39,987 nt of DNA from a virus. Each line of letters starts with the position of its first letter. Within the stretch, counting starts at the first letter, position 1. The notes under the pieces were generated by a model that searched no databases, was not told where the DNA came from, and saw only the letters and a list, made by a program, of their open reading frames with translations. The stretch is from the IMG/VR virus record IMGVR_UViG_3300043775_000222, positions 1 to 39,987 of that record. The stretch is one strand, 5' to 3'. The position numbers were made by a program, and so were the translations under genes. Positions 25,014-32,715 of the stretch are shown piece by piece.

Positions 25014-27086
25014 ATGGCAGTTAATAAAGATATTAGCGAAGAGTTTCAATACGACGTTTCATATACTGCTGGTGGTTCAAGTTTTGATTTAACTGATATT
25101 GCTTACGACATTTCATTTAATGATGTTCCGTTTATCTTAAAAGCTGATAACCAAAATCCTTACCGCCGTGAAACTGCACAGTACAAAAAGGATCAGTTTG
25201 ATAATAGCCAAGAACCAGGTGAGCAATCTCTTACTGGTTGGTGGGTACGATCACAAACCTCTTGGCACAATGGTGCTGGCATTGAGTTCTATGAACTAGG
25301 CACAGACTACGAACATGTAAGCCATAGGTTCTATGACAGTCGTGGTATAGATGTATGGACTGTTGGCGAAATGCGTTTACATAAGAATGTATTCCATGCT
25401 TATACAGCCGAAGGTAGTATTGGTGGGTTTAATGCAGCTACTGGTCAATGGACAGATAGTAGTGGTGCAACTCCAATAGATAAAGATTGTTTAATTGTTG
25501 GAGATGAAAGCGGTATATTAAAGCGAGTTACTCTTAATGGTAATTCATCAGCTACTGTTTCAAACTACACTGCTGGTGCTACTTATCCAGATGGACATAG
25601 TGGTTCTGACTATCCATTTCTTTCAATAGCATCTAATGGTTCAACATACTATGCAGTATGTAGTACATGTGTACATAAAGGTACAGTTAATAGTTTAACT
25701 TCTGATGATATTTATTTTAGATACCATAATGGAGCATCAACTAATGCTTTTGCTAAATACGCAAGAGGTGTATTGTTTTTTGCTCACGATAATAAAATTG
25801 GTATTGTTAATACAGCAGCAAGTCCAACAAGTTCTGGTACACACACTAGTGGCACAGTAAATACATTTGGATCTAATGATACTTACTTGTCAAACTTTAT
25901 GACACATAGTAATCCAAGTTGGATTTGGACAGATATTACGGGAGCACCTAACGGAGCATTTGCTTCTGGTGTAGCTGGTAACCGCAGTGAAGTATATAAG
26001 TTTAGTCCAGATCGTGACATTGCTGTTAATGCTCTTGACATGGCTGCTGGTACGGAAGCAATGAGTCTTCCGCAAGGTGAACTTGTTAATTCATTGCATT
26101 ACTACTTAGGTTATCTTGTGCTTGGTACAAATAAAGGTGTTCGTGTTTGTCCTGTAGATGCAAATGGAGATCCAGTTATGGGTCCACTCCTTGTTGAAAC
26201 ATCTTATAGCGTGAATGGTTTTACTGAACGTGGTAGTTATATTTATGCAGCAACTAAGGCTGATAACTCTGGTAATACTAATGGAATTTTAATTCGTATT
26301 GATTTGTCACAGCAATTTAGTGATGGAACATTTGCTTACGCATATGATCTTGAATATGAATCAACTCCAGATAGTTCTAACTGCACAGAGGTTTATAACT
26401 TACGAGAGACTCAAGCAAATGGAACTGTTCTCGATCGCTTAGTTATGGTCATTGAAGAAAATGGTACTGGTGAGCTTCAGGTAGAACACACAACTAACTA
26501 TCGTTCATCTGGATATTTGCAAACAGGTAAGATTCGTTACGGTACAGTTGAACCTAAGTTTTTTAAGTATCTACAAACTCGTGGTTTAGCAGATACTGGT
26601 GACAGTATTGGTGTTCAAACTATTGATTACAGTGGTAATGAGTACGACATTATTACTTTAGATGCCGTATCTCTTGGACAAAACGTTGGTCTTTCGCAAC
26701 CTATTGGTGGTCAAGAATTTATTTCCATTAAGTACATCTTCAATAATGGATCACCAGTAGCAGACTATCCAGTTCTGCAATCATATCAATTAAAATCTGT
26801 ACCTGGTGTACCTCGTCAGAGATTGTATCAGTATCCACTGTCTTGTTTTGATACTGAAATGGATAAGTACAACATGCAGTTTGGTTATTCAGGTAGAGCT
26901 TATGACGTTATTAGAACTCTAGAAGAACTTGAAACTACAGGTGACTTTGTATCTGTAAAGGATTACAGAACTAATGAATCTTTTCAAGGTGTAATTGAAG
27001 AGGTTCGTTTTATAAGTGAATCATCTCCAGATAAAGATAGCAATGGCTTTGGTGGTTTATTGCTAGTAACAGTTAGGAAACTATAG
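25014..27086 (+). CDS. Large beta-rich tail protein, probable nozzle or propeller
   Basis: A 690-residue protein, strongly beta-rich with many Gly, Ser, Thr and Asn, and repeat-like sheets (for example DKDCLIVGDESGILKR and YLVLGTNKGVR) suggesting a beta-propeller. It carries no membrane segment. In T7-like phages the nozzle is a large protein with a propeller, and this gene's size and place next to the connector candidate fit that role, but homology is not shown. Alternative: receptor-binding or minor tail protein. Its TAG overlaps the GTG start of the holin-like gene by one base. Confidence 0.62.
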   Translation: MAVNKDISEEFQYDVSYTAGGSSFDLTDIAYDISFNDVPFILKADNQNPYRRETAQYKKDQFDNSQEPGEQSLTGWWVRSQTSWHNGAGIEFYELGTDYEHVSHRFYDSRGIDVWTVGEMRLHKNVFHAYTAEGSIGGFNAATGQWTDSSGATPIDKDCLIVGDESGILKRVTLNGNSSATVSNYTAGATYPDGHSGSDYPFLSIASNGSTYYAVCSTCVHKGTVNSLTSDDIYFRYHNGASTNAFAKYARGVLFFAHDNKIGIVNTAASPTSSGTHTSGTVNTFGSNDTYLSNFMTHSNPSWIWTDITGAPNGAFASGVAGNRSEVYKFSPDRDIAVNALDMAAGTEAMSLPQGELVNSLHYYLGYLVLGTNKGVRVCPVDANGDPVMGPLLVETSYSVNGFTERGSYIYAATKADNSGNTNGILIRIDLSQQFSDGTFAYAYDLEYESTPDSSNCTEVYNLRETQANGTVLDRLVMVIEENGTGELQVEHTTNYRSSGYLQTGKIRYGTVEPKFFKYLQTRGLADTGDSIGVQTIDYSGNEYDIITLDAVSLGQNVGLSQPIGGQEFISIKYIFNNGSPVADYPVLQSYQLKSVPGVPRQRLYQYPLSCFDTEMDKYNMQFGYSGRAYDVIRTLEELETTGDFVSVKDYRTNESFQGVIEEVRFISESSPDKDSNGFGGLLLVTVRKL

Positions 27087-27334
27087 TGAGTAAGAAGCAA
27101 GTTAAAGATATCTCTGGTCGCATGGTGGCTGTGGTTATCGCATCTGTAATGGGTACTCTTGGTGCTGGCGCACTACTAGGTATTGATACTTGGAAGTCTG
27201 CTGCACTAGCAGCAATTATGGGTGTTGCAGTTGTATCTGAATCTCTAGCACGTGGCTATCTTGGTGATGGCAAGCTAGATGATAAAGAGATCGATGACTC
27301 TTTTGCTAAAGCAAACGAGAAGAAGTCTAAGTAG
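27086..27334 (+). CDS. Holin-like membrane protein
   Basis: An 82-residue protein starting with GTG overlapping the upstream stop by one base. Two hydrophobic helices (about 12-32 and 36-56) and a charged C-terminus (about 58-82, Lys/Asp-rich) give the classic small holin form. It opens the lysis cassette just before a secreted protein, another membrane protein and the endopeptidase. Holins form membrane lesions that let the lysin reach peptidoglycan at the set time. Confidence 0.75.
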   Translation: MSKKQVKDISGRMVAVVIASVMGTLGAGALLGIDTWKSAALAAIMGVAVVSESLARGYLGDGKLDDKEIDDSFAKANEKKSK

Positions 27335-27337
27335 TAA

Positions 27338-28213
27338 TTGAAAAGAAAACTCCGTTTAGGAATTGTTTCTTTTATCGTAGGTTTGTTTATGGTGTTCACA
27401 CCAACCAATGCTTTTGCTGAACAAGCTATTGCTGAAGTTACTTGTGCTAAAGAAGATGGAACTCAAGAAACATTTTCTATTGGTTGGGATAACAGCAATA
27501 GTTTCTTTGATGGTAAGGGTGACATCCCACACTTGTTTTGTGAGGGTGGCTTTGCACAGTCTTACAGCATTTATGTAAGTGACAACCTACCTTTAGACTC
27601 TCCGTTACGTTGGTATAATGGTATAGCTCCTGTTTTAGAACCTACTCCTGAAGTTATTGTACCAACGCCAGTACCTAGTGAGACTGTAGAACCTGAGCCA
27701 GTCCCAAGTGTTGTACCAAGTTTGGACCCAGAGCCAACGCCAATACCTGAACCTACTCAAAATGAATCACCATCTCCTGAACCTACGGTAGAACCAAGTC
27801 CTACTCCTATAGTAACGCCAAGCGTTACACCTATCGCTGAACCTACACCATCTCCTTCCGAGGAGAGTGCAGTACCAGTACCTGTAGAACCTACATCTAC
27901 ACCAGAGGTAGAGCCTACTCCTTCCCCTAGTCCTACGATAGAAGAAATAGTCCCAGAAATAACTCCAGAGCCACAGCCTACAATGACTGTTCCTGCCCCT
28001 GTAAGCCCCGTAGAAGAGTTTTTAGCCGAGGTTAGTATAGAAGTACCAACCTACCTAGAAAATATTCCTGGAGTCGTACAGTTAGCAAAGGCTGCGGAGT
28101 CAATTATGGCTATTGGTAGTGACATGACACCTGAAGAGAGAGAAGAATCTCAAGGTGTTGTGGTAGCTGCAGTTATTGTAGGTCAGTTAGCTCAAGTCAG
28201 GAGACTTAAGTAG
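27338..28213 (+). CDS. Secreted Pro/Glu-rich protein of the lysis cassette
   Basis: A 291-residue protein with a TTG start at 27338, because the only way to keep its signal peptide (about residues 1-28: a KRKLR N-region, a hydrophobic core and NAFA before a likely cut) is to begin there. A small domain with two cysteines (about 29-95) is followed by a long Pro/Glu/Thr/Ser-rich linker (about 100-230), with repeats like EPTPSP, and a C-terminal helical region with a hydrophobic stretch near residues 272-282. Pro-rich linkers often span a cell wall. It may help disrupt or exclude the envelope, but no catalytic motif is seen. The Shine-Dalgarno is weak. Confidence 0.65.
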   Translation: MKRKLRLGIVSFIVGLFMVFTPTNAFAEQAIAEVTCAKEDGTQETFSIGWDNSNSFFDGKGDIPHLFCEGGFAQSYSIYVSDNLPLDSPLRWYNGIAPVLEPTPEVIVPTPVPSETVEPEPVPSVVPSLDPEPTPIPEPTQNESPSPEPTVEPSPTPIVTPSVTPIAEPTPSPSEESAVPVPVEPTSTPEVEPTPSPSPTIEEIVPEITPEPQPTMTVPAPVSPVEEFLAEVSIEVPTYLENIPGVVQLAKAAESIMAIGSDMTPEEREESQGVVVAAVIVGQLAQVRRLK

Positions 28214-28396
28214 TTGTTTAATCGCATAAAAAAATACTTAAAAGAAATTACAGCAGAGACATACACCTTGGTCGGACTCGCTATAGCTTACTTTACGTTA
28301 GACGGCGGAGCGAAGAAGGTAACGGGGATACTAGTAGTATCTGGTTTCCTTGTATGGCTATTAACAATACCACTAAGAGATGAGGATGAAGACTAA
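28214..28396 (+). CDS. Second small membrane protein of the lysis cassette
   Basis: A 60-residue protein with a TTG start directly after the preceding stop, behind AGGAG with about 9 bases of spacing. It has a short basic N-terminus, two hydrophobic helices (about 16-30 and 35-53) and an acidic tail. Two holin-like proteins in one cassette are common in actinophages, where one may be an antiholin or a pinholin partner. Its stop overlaps the M23 gene start by one base. Confidence 0.68.
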   Translation: MFNRIKKYLKEITAETYTLVGLAIAYFTLDGGAKKVTGILVVSGFLVWLLTIPLRDEDED

Positions 28397-28827
28397 TGGC
28401 TTCACCAATGCAAGATGCAAAGTACAAGGTAACTACACCCTTCGGTGTCAAGGGACGTATGTGGTCCTCAGGTCGTCACGAAGGAGTAGACTACGCAGCA
28501 CCAGTAGGTGCGATTGTTGTAGCACCATGTGACGGTAAGGTTGTTAAGGTCGGTCAGGTGTGGGGTTCCGCTTTTGGTTCATTCTCAGTGTTGCTTAAAG
28601 TTGATGGTGGTCATCTTCTCTTTGCTCACTTATCTTCTTACAAACTTAAGGTTGGACAAACTCTTAAGGCTGGAGATGTTATCGGTAAAGTTGGGAAAGA
28701 AGGCAATGTCACAGGTCCTCACTTGCACATGGAACTACAAGCAGGTCCAGGTTGGAAGCGTGGCGGTGGTTTAGATCCTGCTAAGATTATTGGTGATGCT
28801 AAAAAAGTAGAAGCACCAAAAGCTTAA
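28396..28827 (+). CDS. Endolysin, M23 zinc metallo-endopeptidase
   Basis: A 143-residue protein made of a single M23 (lysostaphin-type) domain: H28 and D32 (HEGVD), H78 and the HxH pair H109/H111 (GPHLHMEL) form the zinc site and catalytic histidine. M23 enzymes cut peptide crosslinks in peptidoglycan. There is no signal peptide or separate wall-binding domain, so export depends on the holin. The short form is smaller than multi-domain endolysins. It ends the cassette, followed by a terminator. Confidence 0.9.
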   Translation: MASPMQDAKYKVTTPFGVKGRMWSSGRHEGVDYAAPVGAIVVAPCDGKVVKVGQVWGSAFGSFSVLLKVDGGHLLFAHLSSYKLKVGQTLKAGDVIGKVGKEGNVTGPHLHMELQAGPGWKRGGGLDPAKIIGDAKKVEAPKA

Positions 28828-28840
28828 CTATAAATATAAC

Positions 28841-28900
28841 AACCCCTCTTAGGGTAGTAACTACTTAGTAGATACCACTCTAGGGGGGGTTATTTTTTAT
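28841..28900 (+). terminator. Rho-independent terminator at the convergent junction
   Basis: AACCCC (28841-28846) pairs with GGGGTT (28886-28891) around a long loop, and a T-rich tract follows immediately (28890-28899). It separates the plus-strand late block from the convergent minus-strand early block. Confidence 0.65.
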
Positions 28901-29391
28901 TAAAGCTTATTTATTTTTGAGATATCTAAATGCCAAGACTTACCATTGTAATCTCCGCGTTCTTTTATTTCAGATCCTGAAGCCCAACCAACCATTTGAT
29001 ATGGTGGAGACAGCCAGTTATCTTCTTTAACTCTACGAGTTTTATTTTGTGGTCCACCAACAAGTAAAACATAATTAGCATCTTCACTATCCCATTGAGA
29101 TAGTCGTATGCCTGTAGCTTTAAAAGAATATCTTACTTCATATCCTGGTACATCTTCTTGAGTCTTCCATTTATTTACATGAGGTTCAAAGTCATTAAGT
29201 CCACACATCCTAGCAAATGCTAACTCAGATCCAGCAGCTATAGCATGTTGCCACATTTCCCAGATGTCACCTTCAGAATAATTTCTATTCATTTCAGGTT
29301 TACCAAGATAAGGAAGCTGACGTTCATATCCAACACGAGCAGCTATCCCTTCTTCTCTTGGCGTTAATGAATAAGAAGTAAATTTAATCAT
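28900..29391 (-). CDS. Conserved-type phage protein, possible PD-(D/E)XK-like fold
   Basis: A 163-residue protein, last of the leftward block. The segment around 54-61 (SELAFARM) with a downstream VRYSFKAT and VLLVGG followed by MVGWASGSEIK matches a phage protein family I recall, where an early Glu plus an E-V-R type strand suggests a restriction-nuclease-like fold. Activity is not proven; a clear catalytic set is not visible. It overlaps the sigma-like gene by eight bases. Confidence 0.6.
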   Translation of the reverse strand: MIKFTSYSLTPREEGIAARVGYERQLPYLGKPEMNRNYSEGDIWEMWQHAIAAGSELAFARMCGLNDFEPHVNKWKTQEDVPGYEVRYSFKATGIRLSQWDSEDANYVLLVGGPQNKTRRVKEDNWLSPPYQMVGWASGSEIKERGDYNGKSWHLDISKINKL

Positions 29392-30025
29392 GCTTACTGT
29401 AGTCTTCGTCTTTTACTGGTGGGTTACCACCTAGTATCTTAACCATCTTGTTGACTGCTCTGTTAGCTTCCATCATCACTGCTTTCTGTGACTTGTCAGC
29501 ATCCATGCGATCTCTTAACTCTGCTCCATCTATCTGCTCTCCATAAAATAAATGAACCAATGATTTTTCTCTGTCATTTAGTTTATCGAAAGCAACCTTG
29601 ACATCAGAACTAAATGCCATGAAGTCACCTGACTCTGCTAGTGCTTTACTAGTACGACCCATGTTGCTTAGTGTGTTGTTGAACTTAGTCCAATCGTCAC
29701 TAAGTACAGCAGGAATCATAAGCTTAATGAACTGCTTGTTGTACCAGAAGTTATCTTCTGCATTGTAACCAGACTTATGTGCTTTTTCTTTAATGCAATA
29801 GTCTAGTGCTGAGTTACGTAGTGACCTAGCAAATAGTTTATCTCTATCTTTTTGATCGGGTAGAGCTAACCATTCTTCTATCTTGTTAGGATGTTCAGCA
29901 AACCATAGCCATAACTCTTGTTCAATGTCTTCACGTTCGACCATCTGGTACTTACGTTTAAACTCTGATCCAATCTGCTTGACCATAGCATGGTACATCT
30001 CATAGACGACACCATTAGAATTCAT
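29384..30025 (-). CDS. Sigma-70-family-like factor
   Basis: A 213-residue protein with two separated helical parts. Residues about 28-46 (EREDIEQELWLWFAEHP) resemble sigma region 2 with its conserved D-x-x-Q-E. Residues about 145-197 (LNDREKSLVHLFYGE, then a second helical hairpin) resemble region 4, the helix-turn-helix that reads the -35 box. It would direct host RNA polymerase to late phage promoters, though an ancestral or inactive form is possible. Its ATG lies 11 bases inside the phosphoesterase gene, whose stop codon it overlaps. Confidence 0.7.
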   Translation of the reverse strand: MNSNGVVYEMYHAMVKQIGSEFKRKYQMVEREDIEQELWLWFAEHPNKIEEWLALPDQKDRDKLFARSLRNSALDYCIKEKAHKSGYNAEDNFWYNKQFIKLMIPAVLSDDWTKFNNTLSNMGRTSKALAESGDFMAFSSDVKVAFDKLNDREKSLVHLFYGEQIDGAELRDRMDADKSQKAVMMEANRAVNKMVKILGGNPPVKDEDYSKHD

Positions 30026-30773
30026 ATGTCTTACCCTCGACTACAAAAGATCGTCCATTGATAGGTACAACAACAGGAGTTACATTACCTCTACGTATGT
30101 AGAGAATAGTAAACGCTTGTTGCCAGTTAGCACTACCAGTATTTAGATAAGACGCTTGGCTAAGATCCATAAGGTGTCCGACTTCAACTCCGTAGAGACG
30201 ACTGTGAATTTTGCCGTTGTAGCCTTGGTGTTCATGTTGAATTCCCGCACGATGTGTATGCCCACAGACAATCGAAGACCCAATCTTGCGAGCCAAAGCC
30301 AGAGCCGTCCCACCAGCTTGCCTTGAGATGTTGCCTTCATCTCCATGTGCCAGTACCCATCCTGGCGTAAACTCCCATAGTTTATCGTGATAGGTAATTT
30401 CGTTTTCGCTGTAATGTAAAAGCTTGGAGTATTCCAATTCCCGCAAACTTGCCAACGCTGGGGCGTATCTTTTAACATAGTTCTCAACTCGGTCTCCATG
30501 GTTACTCCTCATAGTATGGAAAGGCTTATCGCCTAGTTTGTTTTTAAACTCTTTCATAATGGCAGCAGTGCGATCTAGACCTGCTTGTAGTGTACCTTCA
30601 AACTCACCAACTAAACCTTTGTTCCATCGTGATGGTTCAGGACTATCTGCTTCATCACCAACACAGTAAAGTTCATCTGGTTGGTAGTCACCTACAAAGT
30701 TTTGTACTGCACGTACAGCACGGGGATCATGGTATGGAACTTGCATATCTGGAATCACTATAACTGTTTTCAT
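30015..30773 (-). CDS. Calcineurin-like metallophosphoesterase
   Basis: A 252-residue enzyme with the family's metal motifs: D9 and H15 (PDMQVPYHD), GD at 39-40, the GNHD-like SNHGD at 90-94, H143 (LAHGDEG) and GHTH at 171-174. Two metal ions would hydrolyse a phosphoester; whether the target is nucleotides, DNA ends or proteins is unclear. Phages use such enzymes for DNA metabolism or host-signal removal. An AGGTAAAT ribosome site precedes the ATG. It lies between the DUF1599-like and sigma-like genes in the leftward operon. Confidence 0.82.
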   Translation of the reverse strand: MKTVIVIPDMQVPYHDPRAVRAVQNFVGDYQPDELYCVGDEADSPEPSRWNKGLVGEFEGTLQAGLDRTAAIMKEFKNKLGDKPFHTMRSNHGDRVENYVKRYAPALASLRELEYSKLLHYSENEITYHDKLWEFTPGWVLAHGDEGNISRQAGGTALALARKIGSSIVCGHTHRAGIQHEHQGYNGKIHSRLYGVEVGHLMDLSQASYLNTGSANWQQAFTILYIRRGNVTPVVVPINGRSFVVEGKTYEF

Positions 30774-30779
30774 ATTTAC

Positions 30780-31274
30780 CTACTTAGTAGAGTCCCACTT
30801 GTTCTCGATTACCAGTAAGGCAATGAGTGCATAGTTAAGGATATCAATGAATGTATCTTGTACACTTTCGTTTTGTGGTTCTTTATTGTTTAACAATAGA
30901 TTGTTTAGTCTTGCTACTTTGTCATGTAGCCTAACACTTAGTCCGTTCAATGGTCCACCTGGTGCATCAGAGATGTTGCTTGGTCCATAGTCGTCATGCT
31001 TTTGTACTAGTAATTCAATAGCTTTGCGAGCTATGATGGCAGCTTCAAACTCTAACGGTGGTTTTATTTTAGCGTTGGTCTCTTTAATGTTAGAGTAAGT
31101 CCGTTCGCATATTTCACATCCACAACTTTTAAACCCATGTTGATTAGGGCTTGGAAGATGTGGTTTATTTCCTGTTCGCTGAAGTCCTGCATTGTAATCC
31201 TTTAATTTTGTCTCATGCTTTTCTAATTCTTTTTTATCTTGTTTTTCTTTTGTTGAAAGTTCTTTAGTTTTCAT
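30780..31274 (-). CDS. DUF1599-like (nucleotide modification associated) protein with Cys-rich N-terminus
   Basis: A 164-residue protein. Residues about 85-164 match the pattern of the DUF1599 family: KHDDYGPSNI, then GLSVRLHDKVARL and a DTFIDILNYA helix. The family is associated with nucleotide modification or nucleotide pools, with unproven activity. The N-terminal 80 residues add a Lys/Glu-rich helix and a CGCEIC motif (52-57), which could bind metal. It overlaps the TOPRIM gene by four bases (ATGA). Confidence 0.7.
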   Translation of the reverse strand: MKTKELSTKEKQDKKELEKHETKLKDYNAGLQRTGNKPHLPSPNQHGFKSCGCEICERTYSNIKETNAKIKPPLEFEAAIIARKAIELLVQKHDDYGPSNISDAPGGPLNGLSVRLHDKVARLNNLLLNNKEPQNESVQDTFIDILNYALIALLVIENKWDSTK

Positions 31275-31888
31275 GCTGCAATCTTTTCTGTGAAGTAACC
31301 AGATCCATTACGTAAGTACATTGAGTTAACATCCTCACCTTCAGGCATCTGCATAATGATAACACTATTAAACTCTTTACTTAGACTCTTTGCAAAATCA
31401 GAGCCAGGCTGATCACCGTCAGCAAAAACATAGATAGTTTCAAAGTCTGCCAGTAAACGTCCGTAGTGCCGTTTCCAAGCATTAGCTCCAGGAACACCCA
31501 CAGCAGGAATGTTGCAAGAATAACTGAGAGTGATAGCATCTATTTCTCCTTCGCATACTGCGATAAAATTACCTGCTGTATGCAGGGCATTAACATTGTA
31601 TAGTCTAGTAGAAGTTCCTGGCATACCCATGTACTTAGGTTCTTCTGGTCCCATTGATCTAAACCTTACATCTACTACACCTGTTGGTGTAATGTATGGA
31701 ATGGCAAGTCTATTTACAAATGCTTCTTGTCCAGCTAATGGATCAACGACGACTCCTAATCGAATTGCTTGTGCTACTGCTGGACTTATCCCTCTTTGTG
31801 CTAGATAACCTTCTGCCAATGGAAGGTGTTGCTCGTAATGACTGGTAGCTTTCTCCAGTAATACTTTCTGCGATCTTGATAGCTTCAC
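31271..31888 (-). CDS. DnaG-type primase, TOPRIM half
   Basis: The catalytic half of a DnaG-like primase, which makes RNA primers for replication. The TOPRIM domain has the catalytic Glu in VCEGEID (about residue 113) and the DxD metal pair in FADGDQ (about 157/159). A GTG start at 31888 is preferred because AAGGAG lies nine bases upstream; an ATG at 31930 in the same frame is the longer alternative. The zinc-binding half is encoded in a different frame at 31743-32102 and overlaps here, so the enzyme is made from two genes or by an unproven +1 shift. Confidence 0.82.
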   Translation of the reverse strand: MKLSRSQKVLLEKATSHYEQHLPLAEGYLAQRGISPAVAQAIRLGVVVDPLAGQEAFVNRLAIPYITPTGVVDVRFRSMGPEEPKYMGMPGTSTRLYNVNALHTAGNFIAVCEGEIDAITLSYSCNIPAVGVPGANAWKRHYGRLLADFETIYVFADGDQPGSDFAKSLSKEFNSVIIMQMPEGEDVNSMYLRNGSGYFTEKIAA

Positions 31889-32102
31889 CGTACTTAACTC
31901 CTTCATGTATTTTAATAACGTTGAATGCATTTCCTTTTACTCCACAACCATGACAGACAAAGATATTATCTGTAACTGATACACCTGCTGATGCATGACT
32001 ATCATCATGGAATGGACATTTAATCTTTTGCCAGCTACCGTAATCTCTTCTTAGTCTGCCACCATAATGCTCTATGATTGCAGCAATAGGTGGTACATCC
32101 AT
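31743..32102 (-). CDS. DnaG-type primase, CHC2 zinc-finger half
   Basis: A 119-residue protein with the primase zinc ribbon: C29, H32, C50, C53 (CPFH and CHGC). This domain reads template DNA and starts primers. The first 85 residues are conserved-type; from about 87 on the frame is Ser/Arg-rich and looks like non-homologous read-through within the TOPRIM gene. Its ATG overlaps the stop of the resolvase gene. It lies upstream of the TOPRIM gene in the operon, as in a split primase. Confidence 0.8.
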   Translation of the reverse strand: MDVPPIAAIIEHYGGRLRRDYGSWQKIKCPFHDDSHASAGVSVTDNIFVCHGCGVKGNAFNVIKIHEGVKYGEAIKIAESITGESYQSLRATPSIGRRLSSTKRDKSSSSTSNSIRSRR

Positions 32103-32437
32103 TAGTAACCTGCGTCTTCTATTAGTTTAAACCACACCGATACTGGCATAGTTGCGTACCATAGCCCAACATCTTGAGTTCCTTTTTTCTTATGGATCAC
32201 TGCACCTGTATCAGCTTTGTCATTAATCATTTCAACTTCTAGTTCTTTTAACCATGCTGATAGTTCCATCTTCACACAGTTTTTTACTTCGAGTACAACT
32301 CCAGGCACACCTGCAATATCACCTCGGTCATTGACACCATTAAGGGATCGTCGTTCGACATGCTTACGTCCTTTACTTAGTAGCCAATTAACTACTGCTG
32401 TTTCAGCAGCCGTACCTTTTTGTTTACTTTTGCTCAT
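32102..32437 (-). CDS. Holliday-junction-resolvase-like endonuclease
   Basis: A protein of 111 residues from ATG 32437 (a GTG at 32452 is possible). The pattern KGTAAETAVVNWL near the start, then DRGDI and VLEVKN (E and K of a PD-(D/E)XK site) and a helix around WLKELEVEM fits Hjc-like resolvases of actinophages. These cut four-way junctions or branched DNA left by replication and recombination. The start lies within the preceding tiny gene. Family assignment is from motif layout. Confidence 0.75.
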   Translation of the reverse strand: MSKSKQKGTAAETAVVNWLLSKGRKHVERRSLNGVNDRGDIAGVPGVVLEVKNCVKMELSAWLKELEVEMINDKADTGAVIHKKKGTQDVGLWYATMPVSVWFKLIEDAGY

Positions 32438-32552
32438 GGCATTCACAATCACATTTCAATATATAGTCGCTTACGTTATTAGTAAATTCTTTTGGACACT
32501 TGCTGTGTTGTTGTTCTGTTTCATGTCCAGTACACCATCCAAATTTAGTCAT
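32424..32552 (-). CDS. Tiny zinc-finger-like protein
   Basis: A 42-residue protein beginning with ATG at 32552 and overlapping both neighbours (8 bases with the upstream gene, 14 with the resolvase). It has WCTGH near the start, a CP at 19-20 and a terminal CDCECH cluster (34-39), a set of Cys/His ligands typical of tiny actinophage zinc proteins. Function unknown; nucleic-acid binding next to primase, resolvase and helicase is plausible. Confidence 0.68.
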   Translation of the reverse strand: MTKFGWCTGHETEQQHSKCPKEFTNNVSDYILKCDCECHEQK

Positions 32553-32715
32553 CGTCGTCGTCGTATTCTACTGGATTATTGGTATCCCAATTGATGCGCT
32601 CCATACTTTCACCACCTACATAGTTTAGTTTGTTGTATACTTCTATTACATTTTCTACTGCAAGATTTAGTTCAGCATATGCTGCCAATAAACCTAATGA
32701 TTCTTCTGGTCTCAT
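32545..32715 (-). CDS. Tiny acidic protein between helicase and zinc-protein genes
   Basis: A 56-residue protein with ATG at 32715 overlapping the helicase stop by four bases (ATGA). It has a helical N-terminal half (GLLAAYAELNLAVENVIEVY) and ends in a run of five Asp. Not recognised. Its place inside the replication operon suggests an accessory role. Confidence 0.65.
   Translation of the reverse strand: MRPEESLGLLAAYAELNLAVENVIEVYNKLNYVGGESMERINWDTNNPVEYDDDDD

Noticed and set aside
31743-31930. Programmed ribosomal frameshift in the primase
   Set aside because: The needed shift is +1 with no clear slippery site seen, and a good internal ribosome site offers a simpler separate start; kept as an alternative only.
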